From: Halanaerobiales bacterium
Lineage (GTDB): Bacteria > Bacillota > Halanaerobiia > Halanaerobiales > DTU029
Assembly: GCA_022360715.1 (NCBI GenBank)
Contig: JAKSCG010000232.1
Span: 1 to 37,638, forward strand
Length of the DNA: 37,638 nt
Direction of reading: 5' to 3'
The notes below the pieces were generated by a model, which worked only from the letters and a program-made list of their open reading frames with translations, searched no databases and was not told where the DNA came from. Position numbers and translations under genes: made by a program. Shown one piece after another: positions 8,101 through 16,809 of this stretch. Numbering within the stretch: the stretch's first letter is position 1; the number at the start of each line of letters is the position of its first letter.

Positions 8101-8129
8101 TTGCTTTAATCGTAATAAACTGGTATAAT
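8101..8129 (+). promoter_or_regulatory. Promoter of the DUF134 gene
   Basis: TTGCTT (8101-8106), a 17-base spacer and TATAAT (8124-8129) preceded by TGG (extended -10). It begins six bases after the Mrp stop, so the DUF134 gene can be transcribed separately. Confidence 0.65.
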
Positions 8130-8169
8130 CTTAATTAAATAGATGCTACTTTAAGGAGCGTGGAGATTG

Positions 8170-8562
8170 ATGGCGAGACCTCCGAAAGAACGTAGAGTTG
8201 AGTATATACCGGAAATAAAGTTCTTTAAACCAGCCGGGGTCCCCGGAAGGAATTTAGAAATAATTAGCCTTACCATTGAAGAGGTAGAAGCGATTAGATT
8301 AAAGGACCTGGTCGGCTTAAATCAGGAGGAATCCGCCCAACGAATGGGGGTCTCTCGACCTACCTTCCAGCGTGTTTTAACCGATGCCAGAAAAAAGATT
8401 GGCGAGGCCTTAATTCAAGGGAAGGGGATTAAATTTCAAGGCGGGGATTATAAACTGGCCGAGCATTATGTACACTGCTCCGGCTGTGGAAAGAAATATA
8501 AAAACCCCTTCAAAAGAAGGGGTAGACATGGTATTATGTTTTGTCCCGATTGTCAACAATGA
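8170..8562 (+). CDS. DUF134 family DNA-binding protein
   Basis: This 130-residue protein has the family's N-terminus MARPPKERRVEYIPE and a sigma-70 region 4-like helix-turn-helix in the middle (LNQEESAQRMGVSRPTFQRV). The C-terminal zinc-ribbon-like module has two CxxC pairs, CSGCGKKY and FCPDCQQ. It probably binds DNA, with the cysteine module sensing metal or redox state. This is inferred from fold, not proven for the family. The ATG at 8170 gives the family start; a TTG at 8167 is one codon upstream. The pairing with an Mrp-type Fe-S ATPase suggests a role linked to Fe-S homeostasis. Confidence 0.88.
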   Translation: MARPPKERRVEYIPEIKFFKPAGVPGRNLEIISLTIEEVEAIRLKDLVGLNQEESAQRMGVSRPTFQRVLTDARKKIGEALIQGKGIKFQGGDYKLAEHYVHCSGCGKKYKNPFKRRGRHGIMFCPDCQQ

Positions 8563-8564
8563 CC

Positions 8565-9107
8565 TTAATCTTGCTCAATTTTTAATAGTTGTAGCATTTG
8601 ATTGTAATTTAATACCCCGCTCTGTTTGTTCATAATTATTCCTCGTTCATCAAGGAAAAAAGTAGTTGGAATACCACGGATTAGATATTTGTCGCTGGCT
8701 TGCCCGGTTAAATCCAGGGCAATCGGGAAACTGTAGCCATTTATCATCATATATTCCGATACCACTCCCTTTGCTTCTCCCTGGTTAACGGCCAGGACTT
8801 CGATCCTTCCCCGATAATCGTCATATAGTCTTTGTAGATCAGGCTTTTCCATTCGACAGGGAGCACACCAGGAAGCCCAGAAATTGAGCAAGACTTTTTT
8901 ACCCCGCAACTCGGAAACTGAGATATCTTCTCCATCTAGTCTTTGTAGCGTAAGATCAGGGGCCAATTGCCCGATTGATGTGCCCACCTCGCTCTCCTGT
9001 GCCTTTTTTTGGTCATTAGGCAGGAGAGACCTTCGCTGGTAAATCAAACCGGCAGCAACCACGATAATAATTGAAAGCAGGATGACCCAGTAAGATTTTC
9101 GCATCAT
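8565..9107 (-). CDS. ResA/TlpA-like membrane-anchored thiol-disulfide oxidoreductase
   Basis: This 180-residue protein has an N-terminal membrane anchor (residues about 6-24, WVILLSIIIVVAAGLIY) and an extracytoplasmic thioredoxin-fold domain. FWASWCAPCRMEKP near residue 80 holds the redox pair CAPC, and the cis-proline loop is RGIPTTFFLDERG. Such proteins reduce disulfides outside the membrane, for example in apocytochrome c for ResA, using electrons from CcdA. The start ATG follows AAGGAG, and ccdA lies 13 bases upstream on the same strand, so the two form an operon. No cytochrome c genes are visible, so the substrate may be another secreted protein. Confidence 0.9.
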   Translation of the reverse strand: MMRKSYWVILLSIIIVVAAGLIYQRRSLLPNDQKKAQESEVGTSIGQLAPDLTLQRLDGEDISVSELRGKKVLLNFWASWCAPCRMEKPDLQRLYDDYRGRIEVLAVNQGEAKGVVSEYMMINGYSFPIALDLTGQASDKYLIRGIPTTFFLDERGIIMNKQSGVLNYNQMLQLLKIEQD

Positions 9108-9120
9108 TTCCTCACTCCTT

Positions 9121-9798
9121 TTAAAAATTACTAAAGACTTGAATATAGTTAGTAAATATTAAAATACCCAGAATTATTATTAATACTCCGGTAATCGTTT
9201 GAACTGTCGCAAGATAGGGCTTGATCTTTTTAAATCCGGGTAAGATCCGGTTGAAAAAGAAAGCGATCACTAGAAAGGGCAGGGCAAATCCGGCTGAATA
9301 TGCCGTGAGCAAGACTGCTCCCCTCACGATGGTACCACTATTACCGGCAAAAATTAAGATAGAAGAAAGGATTGGACCGATACATGGTGTCCAGGCCAGA
9401 GCCAGGGCGAAACCCATCAAGAGCGGGCGCAGGTACTTGTTTTTTTCCTGATTAATCTCCATCTTTTTCTCCCGATAGAGGGCCGGAATCTTAATTAGCC
9501 CAATTAGGTGAACGCCGAGGATAATTACTACTATTCCGCTAATTTTTCGCAGAATAACCAGATTACCTAACAGTAATTGCCCAAGATATGAGGCTGACAT
9601 TCCCAGGATAATAAAAATAGTTGAAAAACCGGCCACAAAGATTAATGCGGGTATGATTAGCGGTCTTTTCCCCTTTTGTTCAGCAAAATCCCCCAGTAAG
9701 ATCGAGAGATAAGAAGGGATCAGCGGAAAAACACAGGGGGAAAAAGTAGAAAGTAAGCCTGCCCCAAAAGCAATCAAAATCGAATTAGAGGAACCCAT
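9121..9798 (-). CDS. ccdA: CcdA-type cytochrome c biogenesis / thiol electron-transfer membrane protein
   Basis: This 225-residue protein has six hydrophobic segments. FSPCVFPLIPSYLS at the end of the first and WTPCIGPILSS in the fourth carry the two redox cysteines that define the CcdA/DsbD transmembrane family. It moves electrons from cytoplasmic thioredoxin across the membrane to extracytoplasmic thiol oxidoreductases. The partner is encoded directly downstream (8565-9107), and a thioredoxin gene lies at 11514. The ribosome binding site AAAGGAGG lies seven bases before the ATG. TGGTATCAT in the upstream gap is a possible extended -10 without a clear -35. Confidence 0.93.
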   Translation of the reverse strand: MGSSNSILIAFGAGLLSTFSPCVFPLIPSYLSILLGDFAEQKGKRPLIIPALIFVAGFSTIFIILGMSASYLGQLLLGNLVILRKISGIVVIILGVHLIGLIKIPALYREKKMEINQEKNKYLRPLLMGFALALAWTPCIGPILSSILIFAGNSGTIVRGAVLLTAYSAGFALPFLVIAFFFNRILPGFKKIKPYLATVQTITGVLIIILGILIFTNYIQVFSNF

Positions 9799-9890
9799 CT
9801 GATAACCTCCTTTATTATATTCATTTTTATGATACCATATAACTTTTTATTAATAATGTAAAATGCACTACATTTTCGGCAAGGTTGAAA

Positions 9891-9919
9891 TTGATATTTT
9901 TTTTGCAAAGGGATATAAT
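9891..9919 (+). promoter_or_regulatory. Promoter of the M18 aminopeptidase gene
   Basis: TTGATA at 9891-9896, a 17-base spacer and TATAAT at 9914-9919. It is divergent from ccdA. Confidence 0.65.
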
Positions 9920-9940
9920 GTTAGAGAAAGGGGGGTTTTT

Positions 9941-11338
9941 ATGTCTAATCAAGATTATCAAGCAAAAAATGCCTGGTTGGAGATGAAGGAGAGTGAAGTT
10001 GAGGAGATATTTACCTTTAACCGCGAATATGGTCAATTTTTACAGGCAAATAAAACTGAATTGGAATTTGTTAAAAGTACGGTAAAACTGCTGGAAGCAG
10101 AAGGATTTAAAGAGCTCGAAAGCTACTCTTCATTAAAAACGGGTGACAAATTTTTTAAAGTAAATCGGGATCGGGCTATTATCGCTGCTGTTATGGGTGA
10201 AAAACCACTAACAGCAGGAATACATATTGTCGGCGCTCACATTGATAGCCCCAGGATTGACCTGAAAACCAATCCTTTATCAGAGGAGGAAGGGCTTGTT
10301 TACTTTAATACCCATTATTACGGTGGGATTAAAAAATACCAGTGGGTAGGTATTCCGCTTGCTCTCCACGGCATTGTGGTTAAAGAAGACGGGAGCAAAG
10401 TGGAGATTAGTATCGGTGAACAGAAAGATGACCCGGTTTTTTTTATCAGTGACTTACTCCCCCATCTTGGCCGGGAACAAATGGAGAAGAAGATGAGCGA
10501 AGGAATTAGCGGGGAACAATTAAACCTTATCATCGGGAGCATTCCTGCTCAAAAAACAAGTAGTGAGAAGGAGAGCAAAGAGCAGGTTAGAAAAGCGATT
10601 TTGAAATTACTGGACGAGCAATACGGTATCTCAGGTCAAGACTTAATTGGAGCTGACCTACAGGTTGTGCCGGCTTTCCGGGTGCAAGATGTCGGATTTG
10701 ATCGCGGACTTCTGGCCGGTTACGGCCATGATGATCGGGTCTGTAGTTATACTGCTCTCAAGGCCCTGATTGATATAGAAAAACCTAACAATACGGCGAT
10801 GACGTTACTGGTTGACAAAGAGGAAATTGGTAGTATGGGTAATGGAGGGATGCAGTCCCGGTTTTTTGAAAATACCGTAGCAGAGATGGTCAACTTAAGC
10901 CAGGAAAGCTATTCCGACTTAATCCTGAGAAGGGTGATCGAGCGCTCAAAAGCCCTTTCGGCTGATGTTGCTGCCGCTTTTGATCCTAGTTTTCCCGATG
11001 TTTACGCCAAAAATAATACACCTTATCTGGGACGAGGGATTGCCCTAATAAAATATACCGGTGCCCGCGGTAAATCCGGTACATCGGAAGCCCGGGCAGA
11101 GTTTATGGCTGAAGTGAGGAATCTCTTTTCCCGTTCTGGGGTGATCTGGCAGGTAGGTGAAATGGGTAAGGTCGATCAGGGTGGTGGTGGTACTATTGCC
11201 CAGTTCCTGGCTAATTATAATATGGATGTCCTGGACTGTGGTCCGGCTGTTCTGGCGATGCATGCGCCCTATGAGGTAGTTAGTAAAGTAGATGTTTACA
11301 ATACATATCTGGCTTACCATGTTTTTTTTGAGAAATAG
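9941..11338 (+). CDS. M18 family aminopeptidase
   Basis: This metallo-aminopeptidase of about 465 residues belongs to clan MH, family M18 (aspartyl aminopeptidase/aminopeptidase I). Metal and catalytic motifs in order: GAHIDSPRIDLK near residue 90, GYGHDDRVCSYTALKAL near 265, VDKEEIGSMGNGGM near 295, and a C-terminal CGPAVLAMHAPYEVVSK with the last metal-ligand His. It is a cytoplasmic peptidase removing N-terminal, often acidic, residues. The ATG at 9941 follows AAAGGGGGG; the earlier in-frame ATG at 9863 lies upstream of the promoter and is not used. A strong terminator follows, so the gene is monocistronic. Confidence 0.93.
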   Translation: MSNQDYQAKNAWLEMKESEVEEIFTFNREYGQFLQANKTELEFVKSTVKLLEAEGFKELESYSSLKTGDKFFKVNRDRAIIAAVMGEKPLTAGIHIVGAHIDSPRIDLKTNPLSEEEGLVYFNTHYYGGIKKYQWVGIPLALHGIVVKEDGSKVEISIGEQKDDPVFFISDLLPHLGREQMEKKMSEGISGEQLNLIIGSIPAQKTSSEKESKEQVRKAILKLLDEQYGISGQDLIGADLQVVPAFRVQDVGFDRGLLAGYGHDDRVCSYTALKALIDIEKPNNTAMTLLVDKEEIGSMGNGGMQSRFFENTVAEMVNLSQESYSDLILRRVIERSKALSADVAAAFDPSFPDVYAKNNTPYLGRGIALIKYTGARGKSGTSEARAEFMAEVRNLFSRSGVIWQVGEMGKVDQGGGGTIAQFLANYNMDVLDCGPAVLAMHAPYEVVSKVDVYNTYLAYHVFFEK

Positions 11339-11345
11339 GAGCATC

Positions 11346-11379
11346 GGCTAATTCTGCTCAGACAGGATTAGCCTTTTTA
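11346..11379 (+). terminator. Terminator of the aminopeptidase gene
   Basis: GGCTAAT-T-CTG pairs with CAG-G-ATTAGCC around a six-base loop and is followed directly by TTTTTATTTATTTT. Confidence 0.88.
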
Positions 11380-11513
11380 TTTATTTTTTTGTAAATTACT
11401 TAACATTAAATTTTTATATTTGCTTTATAATAAATACTAGCAGGATTTTGCTTGATCATATTCGTTAGTTAGTCTTATTATTCTTACTAAATTTAAAAGG
11501 GAGTGATTTGTTA

Positions 11514-11828
11514 ATGGGAAAGGTCGAACAAGTGAATGATGGTAATTTTAGCAAAGAGGTTTTAAAAGCCGAACAACAAGTTCTGGTTGATTTCTGGGCT
11601 GAATGGTGTGGTCCTTGTCGGATGGTTGGCCCGGTTGTAGAAGAAATTGCCCGTGAATATGATAATATAAAGGTTTGCAAACTGAATGTTGACGAAAATC
11701 AATCTACTGCTGTCCGCTATGGGGTAATGAGTATACCGACCATGATTTTGTTTGAGAATGGTAAGGTCAAGAACAAAGTTACCGGATATATGCCCAAAAA
11801 TGGTCTTGTCAGAAAACTGGGATTATGA
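11514..11828 (+). CDS. trxA: Thioredoxin
   Basis: This 104-residue thioredoxin has the active site FWAEWCGPCRM (CGPC at about residues 30-33), the cis-proline segment SIPTMILFENGK and the C-terminal GYMPKNGLVRKLGL. It is the cytoplasmic disulfide reductant and the probable electron source for CcdA encoded nearby. The ATG at 11514 follows AAGGGAGTG; a TTG at 11508 is inside that spacing. TATAAT at 11426-11431 may be its -10 box, but a convincing -35 is lacking. It is single-gene, ending in a strong terminator. Confidence 0.97.
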   Translation: MGKVEQVNDGNFSKEVLKAEQQVLVDFWAEWCGPCRMVGPVVEEIAREYDNIKVCKLNVDENQSTAVRYGVMSIPTMILFENGKVKNKVTGYMPKNGLVRKLGL

Positions 11829-11834
11829 TAAATT

Positions 11835-11864
11835 AAAGCAGGGGGTAACGTCCCCCTGCTTTTT
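11835..11864 (+). terminator. Terminator of trxA
   Basis: A near-perfect stem AGCAGGGGG/CCCCCTGCT with a six-base loop, followed by TTTTTC. Confidence 0.93.
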
Positions 11865-11885
11865 CAATATAATGAAAAGATTACG

Positions 11886-11914
11886 TTTAAATTAAAAGCT
11901 AATTATGGTATAAT
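11886..11914 (+). promoter_or_regulatory. Promoter of the flavodoxin-like gene
   Basis: TATAAT at 11909-11914 has an extended TGG element. The -35 at 11886-11891 (TTTAAA) is weak, so recognition probably relies on the extended -10. Confidence 0.5.
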
Positions 11915-11947
11915 TTGTACAGGCATTTTACTTGGGGGGGTGAATTT

Positions 11948-12349
11948 ATGCGTAAAATTTTAATAATTCATTCGGAAGAAGGTAATTTAAAAGGGGTAGT
12001 GCAAGGTATCGCTGAGGGGGCCAGTAGTAATGGACATCGGGTTGATATCATCAGTACGAAAGACAGGAATAAAATCGTTACCTTTTTCCCTTATGATTTA
12101 ATTTTAACCGGCAGTCCGACCCTGGGATTTTTTAAAGGTAAAATAGCTGGTGATATTAAACATTTTTTAAGTCAGTGTAAGCGGACAGCCGGCAAATCAG
12201 CAATTGCTTTTGTAACCCCTCGTGCTTTTGCTACGACCAGGGCCTTAAAAATACTAATGGCCGAGCTAGAGAAGTTGGGATGTATTGTCAAAGACTTTGC
12301 TAACCTGAGGAATAAAAATGAAGCGATCTCTTTTGGGAAAAAACTATAA
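11948..12349 (+). CDS. Flavodoxin-fold protein
   Basis: This 133-residue protein has an alternating beta/alpha pattern: KILIIHS first strand, a loop SEEGNLKGVVQGIAEG where flavodoxins bind the FMN phosphate, DLILTGSPTLGFFKGKIAGDI, and SAIAFVTPRAFATTRALKILM. The fold is that of flavodoxin/NAD(P)H oxidoreductase. The phosphate loop departs from the usual T/S-x-T-G-x-T, so FMN binding is uncertain. The ATG at 11948 is chosen because GGGGGGTGA precedes it by a few bases; the reading frame remains open upstream through the promoter. No recognisable terminator follows, and the pyrG promoter starts within about 10 bases of its stop. The role is unknown, probably redox. Confidence 0.7.
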   Translation: MRKILIIHSEEGNLKGVVQGIAEGASSNGHRVDIISTKDRNKIVTFFPYDLILTGSPTLGFFKGKIAGDIKHFLSQCKRTAGKSAIAFVTPRAFATTRALKILMAELEKLGCIVKDFANLRNKNEAISFGKKL

Positions 12350-12359
12350 TTTCATCCCC

Positions 12360-12388
12360 TTGTCAAAAAAATTTATCTGGTATATAAT
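12360..12388 (+). promoter_or_regulatory. Promoter of pyrG
   Basis: TTGTCA at 12360-12365, a 17-base spacer and TATAAT at 12383-12388. The seventh base after the -10 is the first of four G residues (12395-12398), so the transcript should begin GGGGCC. Confidence 0.82.
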
Positions 12389-12394
12389 ATATTT

Positions 12395-12437
12395 GGGGCC
12401 ACAGTAGGGCTGTCACTGTACTGTGGTTTTTCCTTTT
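12395..12437 (+). promoter_or_regulatory. pyrG leader with intrinsic attenuator hairpin
   Basis: Directly after the predicted transcript start GGGG (12395-12398), CCACAGTA (12399-12406) pairs perfectly with TACTGTGG (12419-12426) around a 12-base loop, followed by TTTTTCCTTTT. This is an intrinsic terminator lying between promoter and gene. In several Bacillota pyrG is known to be controlled by reiterative addition of G at a GGGC start when CTP is low, which prevents such a hairpin. Here the start is GGGGCC and the 5' arm is not pyrimidine-rich, so the mechanism may differ. A second hairpin without a T-run, ACGGCC/GGCCGT, lies at 12448-12465. Confidence 0.72.
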
Positions 12438-12482
12438 AGATGATGCCACGGCCTGGTTCGGCCGTTATAAAGGAAATAATAA

Positions 12483-14120
<1,638 letters not shown>

Positions 14121-14144
14121 AATAATTTATGATGGAGTGGTTAA

Positions 14145-14864
14145 ATGAAACGAGAAATAATTTTATTTGATCTTGACGGTACCTTATTACCGATTGAAAT
14201 GAATAGCTTTTTAAAGAGGTATTTTAGCTTATTGACGGCTGAATTTGTCGATATTGCCGAAGCAGATCTGTTTGCCGGCTATATTTATACGGCCACAATG
14301 GATATGATCAATAATAATGGTGAAAAATATAATGATCAGGTTTTTCGTGAGTCTTTTTTCAAGCAAGTGGAAGTGGACGACCGGGAAGATATATTGCGAC
14401 GTTTTGACCGATTTTATCAAGAAGAATTCCCTACTTTAAAACCAGAATTGCCTGTTGACCCGACTTCAGCCAGACTGGTTAATCTGTTAAAACAGGCCGG
14501 ATATCAACTTATTTTGGCAACTAATGCTGTTTTCCCCCGGGAAGCGATTGAGGAAAGAATGAACTGGGCTGGGTTAAACCCCGCTGATTTTCTTTATATC
14601 ACCAATTATAGTAACATGCATTACTGCAAACCTAACCTCAATTTTTATCAAGAGATTGTTGAGCAGACGAAAATTGTTCCAGACCAGTGCATTATGATCG
14701 GTAATGATATGCAGGAGGATATGATTGCCGGTAAATTGGGGATGGCTACTTATCTGGTTACTGATTATTTAATAGACCGTGGGGCGGACTCTGAACGGTT
14801 CTACCCTGATTGGACCGGAAGCAGTGCTGAGTTATTATCTCATTTTGAAAATAAGTTGACCTAA
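14145..14864 (+). CDS. HAD-superfamily hydrolase
   Basis: This 239-residue phosphatase-like protein has all four HAD motifs: I, FDLDGTLLP (nucleophile D10); II, LATNAV; III, the lysine in CKPNLNFY; IV, GNDMQEDMIAG. The cap between motifs I and II is helical, as in C1-capped phosphatases. Substrates of such enzymes are small phosphorylated metabolites and cannot be assigned from sequence. It is probably co-transcribed with pyrG, 24 bases upstream, and ends at a strong terminator shared with mgtE on the other strand. Confidence 0.88.
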   Translation: MKREIILFDLDGTLLPIEMNSFLKRYFSLLTAEFVDIAEADLFAGYIYTATMDMINNNGEKYNDQVFRESFFKQVEVDDREDILRRFDRFYQEEFPTLKPELPVDPTSARLVNLLKQAGYQLILATNAVFPREAIEERMNWAGLNPADFLYITNYSNMHYCKPNLNFYQEIVEQTKIVPDQCIMIGNDMQEDMIAGKLGMATYLVTDYLIDRGADSERFYPDWTGSSAELLSHFENKLT

Positions 14865-14890
14865 TCATTGTGCTATTATAACCGGCATAG

Positions 14891-14933
14891 ACCAAAAGAC
14901 TGTCGCCAAATGAGACAGTCTTTTGGTTTTTTG
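14891..14933. terminator. Terminator between the HAD gene and mgtE
   Basis: A 14-bp perfect stem ACCAAAAGACTGTC/GACAGTCTTTTGGT with a nine-base loop, followed on the plus strand by TTTTTT. It is strong for the plus strand. On the minus strand the T-run lies inside the stem, so it is probably weaker there. Confidence 0.88.
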
Positions 14934-14939
14934 ATGACT

Positions 14940-16277
14940 TTAAACCAAGTTGATCAACCAGGTGGCGATTGAGAAGTAAGTGAATAGAGAAATGGCATCG
15001 ACAATCGTCGAAATTAGCGGATTGGCCATGATTGCCGGGTCAATACCCAGGCTTTTGGCGATAATCGGCAGAACTCCACCCATTACCTTAGCTGAGGTAA
15101 TCGTAATTAAAAGGGTTAGTGAAACTATTGCAGCAATCAGCACCGAGTTTTGCTCCAAATAAAAAATGCGCAAAAAATTCAGGCCACCGAGGGCTAATCC
15201 GACAATAAAACTAACCCTTAGTTCCCGCCAAACAACTTTTGACAGGTCTTTCAGCTTGACTTCACCGAGGGCCAGACTGCGGATTACCAGTGATGATGAT
15301 TGGGCTCCGGCATTACCACCCGTCCCCATCAACATCGGGATAAAAGCAGCTAACACCACCATTGATTCTAACAGGTCTGCATACTGGCGGATAATGTAGC
15401 CGGTAAAGGTAGCAGAAAACATCAGTATGAGCAGCCAGAAGATCCTTTTTTTAGCCAGCCCCAAGACACCTGCTTCCAGGTAACCTTGGTCAGAAGGCTG
15501 AATCGCGGCCATTTTATGAAAATCCTCCGTATTTTCCTGATCAATAACATCAACTACATCGTCAATAGTGATGATTCCCACCAGCCGGTTTTCATTATCA
15601 ACGACCGGCATTGAGAAAAAATCATATTTCTTGAATAAATCGGCAATATATTCTTGATCATCATGGGTATTTACTCCAATATAATTCCGATTGATGATCT
15701 TACTTACTTTTTGCTGCGGTGCCGCCAGGATTAAATCCTTTAAAGAGACGATACCGAGCATTTTTTTATGACTACTGGTAACAAAACAGGTATAAATAGT
15801 TTCTTTCGATAAGGCAATTGTTCTAATATGGTCCAGGGCTTCGGCCGCAGTCAGGTCCAGTTTTAAATTGACATATTCAATCGTCATTAAGCTACCGGCC
15901 GAATTATCCGGATAATTTAAGAACTGATTAATTAGTGTTCTTTCAACTTCATTAGTATTCTTTAATATTTTTTTTACTACATTAGCCGGCATCTCTTCCA
16001 GATAGTCGATCATATCATCAAAATCTAAGTCCTTAATGATCGCTTTTAATTCATGTTCACTGATCGAGACCGAAAGATTTTGTTGGGTATCTGAAGAAAG
16101 ATAAGAAAAGACTTTGGCTGCTTTATTTTTGGGAAGCAGACGGAAAATGAGCAAACTGTCTTTTTTATTAAGTTGATCAAGGAATTCAGCAATATCAAAG
16201 GGTTGTATTTCCAGCAATCTTTTTTTAATGATCGGAAGTTTTTTTTCTTGTAATAATTGTAAAATTCTTTCCGGCAT
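14940..16277 (-). CDS. mgtE: MgtE-family magnesium transporter
   Basis: This 445-residue Mg2+ channel matches the usual length of about 450. It has an N-terminal helical superhelix domain (residues about 1-130, AEFLDQLNKKDSLLIFRLL), two CBS domains (about 135-250, ending GIITIDDVVDVID), a plug helix, then five membrane segments. The pore motif region contains MGTGGNAGAQSSSLVIRSLALGE and DAISLFTYF. The start ATG follows AGGAGGGG. Expression is predicted to be Mg2+-controlled through the upstream M-box riboswitch, and possibly again through the structured leader at 16278-16430. Confidence 0.97.
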   Translation of the reverse strand: MPERILQLLQEKKLPIIKKRLLEIQPFDIAEFLDQLNKKDSLLIFRLLPKNKAAKVFSYLSSDTQQNLSVSISEHELKAIIKDLDFDDMIDYLEEMPANVVKKILKNTNEVERTLINQFLNYPDNSAGSLMTIEYVNLKLDLTAAEALDHIRTIALSKETIYTCFVTSSHKKMLGIVSLKDLILAAPQQKVSKIINRNYIGVNTHDDQEYIADLFKKYDFFSMPVVDNENRLVGIITIDDVVDVIDQENTEDFHKMAAIQPSDQGYLEAGVLGLAKKRIFWLLILMFSATFTGYIIRQYADLLESMVVLAAFIPMLMGTGGNAGAQSSSLVIRSLALGEVKLKDLSKVVWRELRVSFIVGLALGGLNFLRIFYLEQNSVLIAAIVSLTLLITITSAKVMGGVLPIIAKSLGIDPAIMANPLISTIVDAISLFTYFSIATWLINLV

Positions 16278-16430
16278 CTTATTCCCCTCCTAAAATTATG
16301 ATTTGGATCACCCAGAGAGGTTATACCACCGAGTGATCGAATTGGTCGAAAAGACCAGCTTTTCTGTTGGTAATTAAAGCGACTAAATTGACTAGCAGGG
16401 TCGGTATCCATTCGATCACCCCCTTTATTT
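16278..16430 (-). promoter_or_regulatory. Second mgtE leader: putative leader ORF within alternative hairpins
   Basis: Between the M-box terminator and mgtE the transcript contains AGGGGGTGATCGA followed by ATG at 16411 (reading leftwards). The open frame begins M-D-T-D-P-A and runs on, overlapping mgtE in another frame to 16046. The ribosome binding site/start segment GTGATCGAAT (16411-16420) is perfectly complementary to ATTCGATCAC (about 16333-16342). That second element can also pair with GGGTGATC (16306-16313). The two pairings exclude each other, which suggests a switch controlling access to the leader start. This is inference from complementarity only; translation of the frame is unproven. 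Confidence 0.4.
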
Positions 16431-16441
16431 TATCTTAAATT

Positions 16442-16650
16442 AAAAAAACTTCCATTACGAATGGAAGAATAGGATAACGATCAAAAATAGATCTCCATTC
16501 GTAGAGCTTTGGCACTATACAGCTTTGGAATAATCCAGCTACATTAAGGAAAACCTTATGTCGATAATCCCTGTTAACCCATTGGCATCTTTTGATGTTT
16601 CCGGGCAGTAGCATATATCTAGTATAGGAGCCTCACCTAACGAAGATATC
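16442..16650 (-). promoter_or_regulatory. M-box (ykoK) magnesium riboswitch
   Basis: Read on the minus strand, the conserved M-box blocks appear in order: CTTCGTTAGGTGAGGCTCCT near 16645-16626, then CTACTGCCC, CCAATGGGTTAACAG, a TCGACATAAGG block, and AGTGCCAAAGCTCTACGA near 16513-16493. The expression platform is clear. CTTCCATT/AATGGAAG with loop CGT (16449-16467), followed by seven T residues, is a terminator. CTACGAATGGA at the aptamer's 3' end can pair with TCCATTCGT in that terminator as antiterminator. High Mg2+ should give termination and low Mg2+ should allow mgtE transcription. Confidence 0.97.
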
Positions 16651-16693
16651 AATTTATCTCCATATTAAATTGTAGATCTTAATTTCCAATAGA

Positions 16694-16722
16694 ATTATAA
16701 ACAATTTTTGGGCTTAAGTCAA
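16694..16722 (-). promoter_or_regulatory. Promoter of the mgtE transcript
   Basis: On the minus strand TTGACT (16722-16717), a 17-base spacer and TATAAT (16699-16694). Transcription would begin near 16687, about 40 bases before the M-box core. Confidence 0.82.
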
Positions 16723-16764
16723 GTGTTTTTTCGAGTAGGCCGAACATCCTCTTTTGTATAAAAC

Positions 16765-16792
16765 TTGACTCCCTCGGTAATAATGGTAACAT
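16765..16792 (+). promoter_or_regulatory. Possible promoter for the gene at 16810
   Basis: TTGACT (16765-16770), a 16-base spacer and TAACAT (16787-16792) with an extended TGG. The start site would lie only about 10 bases before the ATG, giving a very short 5' leader, so this is tentative. Confidence 0.4.
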
Positions 16793-16809
16793 ATGGGAGG
16801 AGGAATATC

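Noticed and set aside
9221..9451. Plus-strand frame opposite ccdA
   Set aside because: Shadow of the ccdA coding strand, low complexity, no ribosome binding site.
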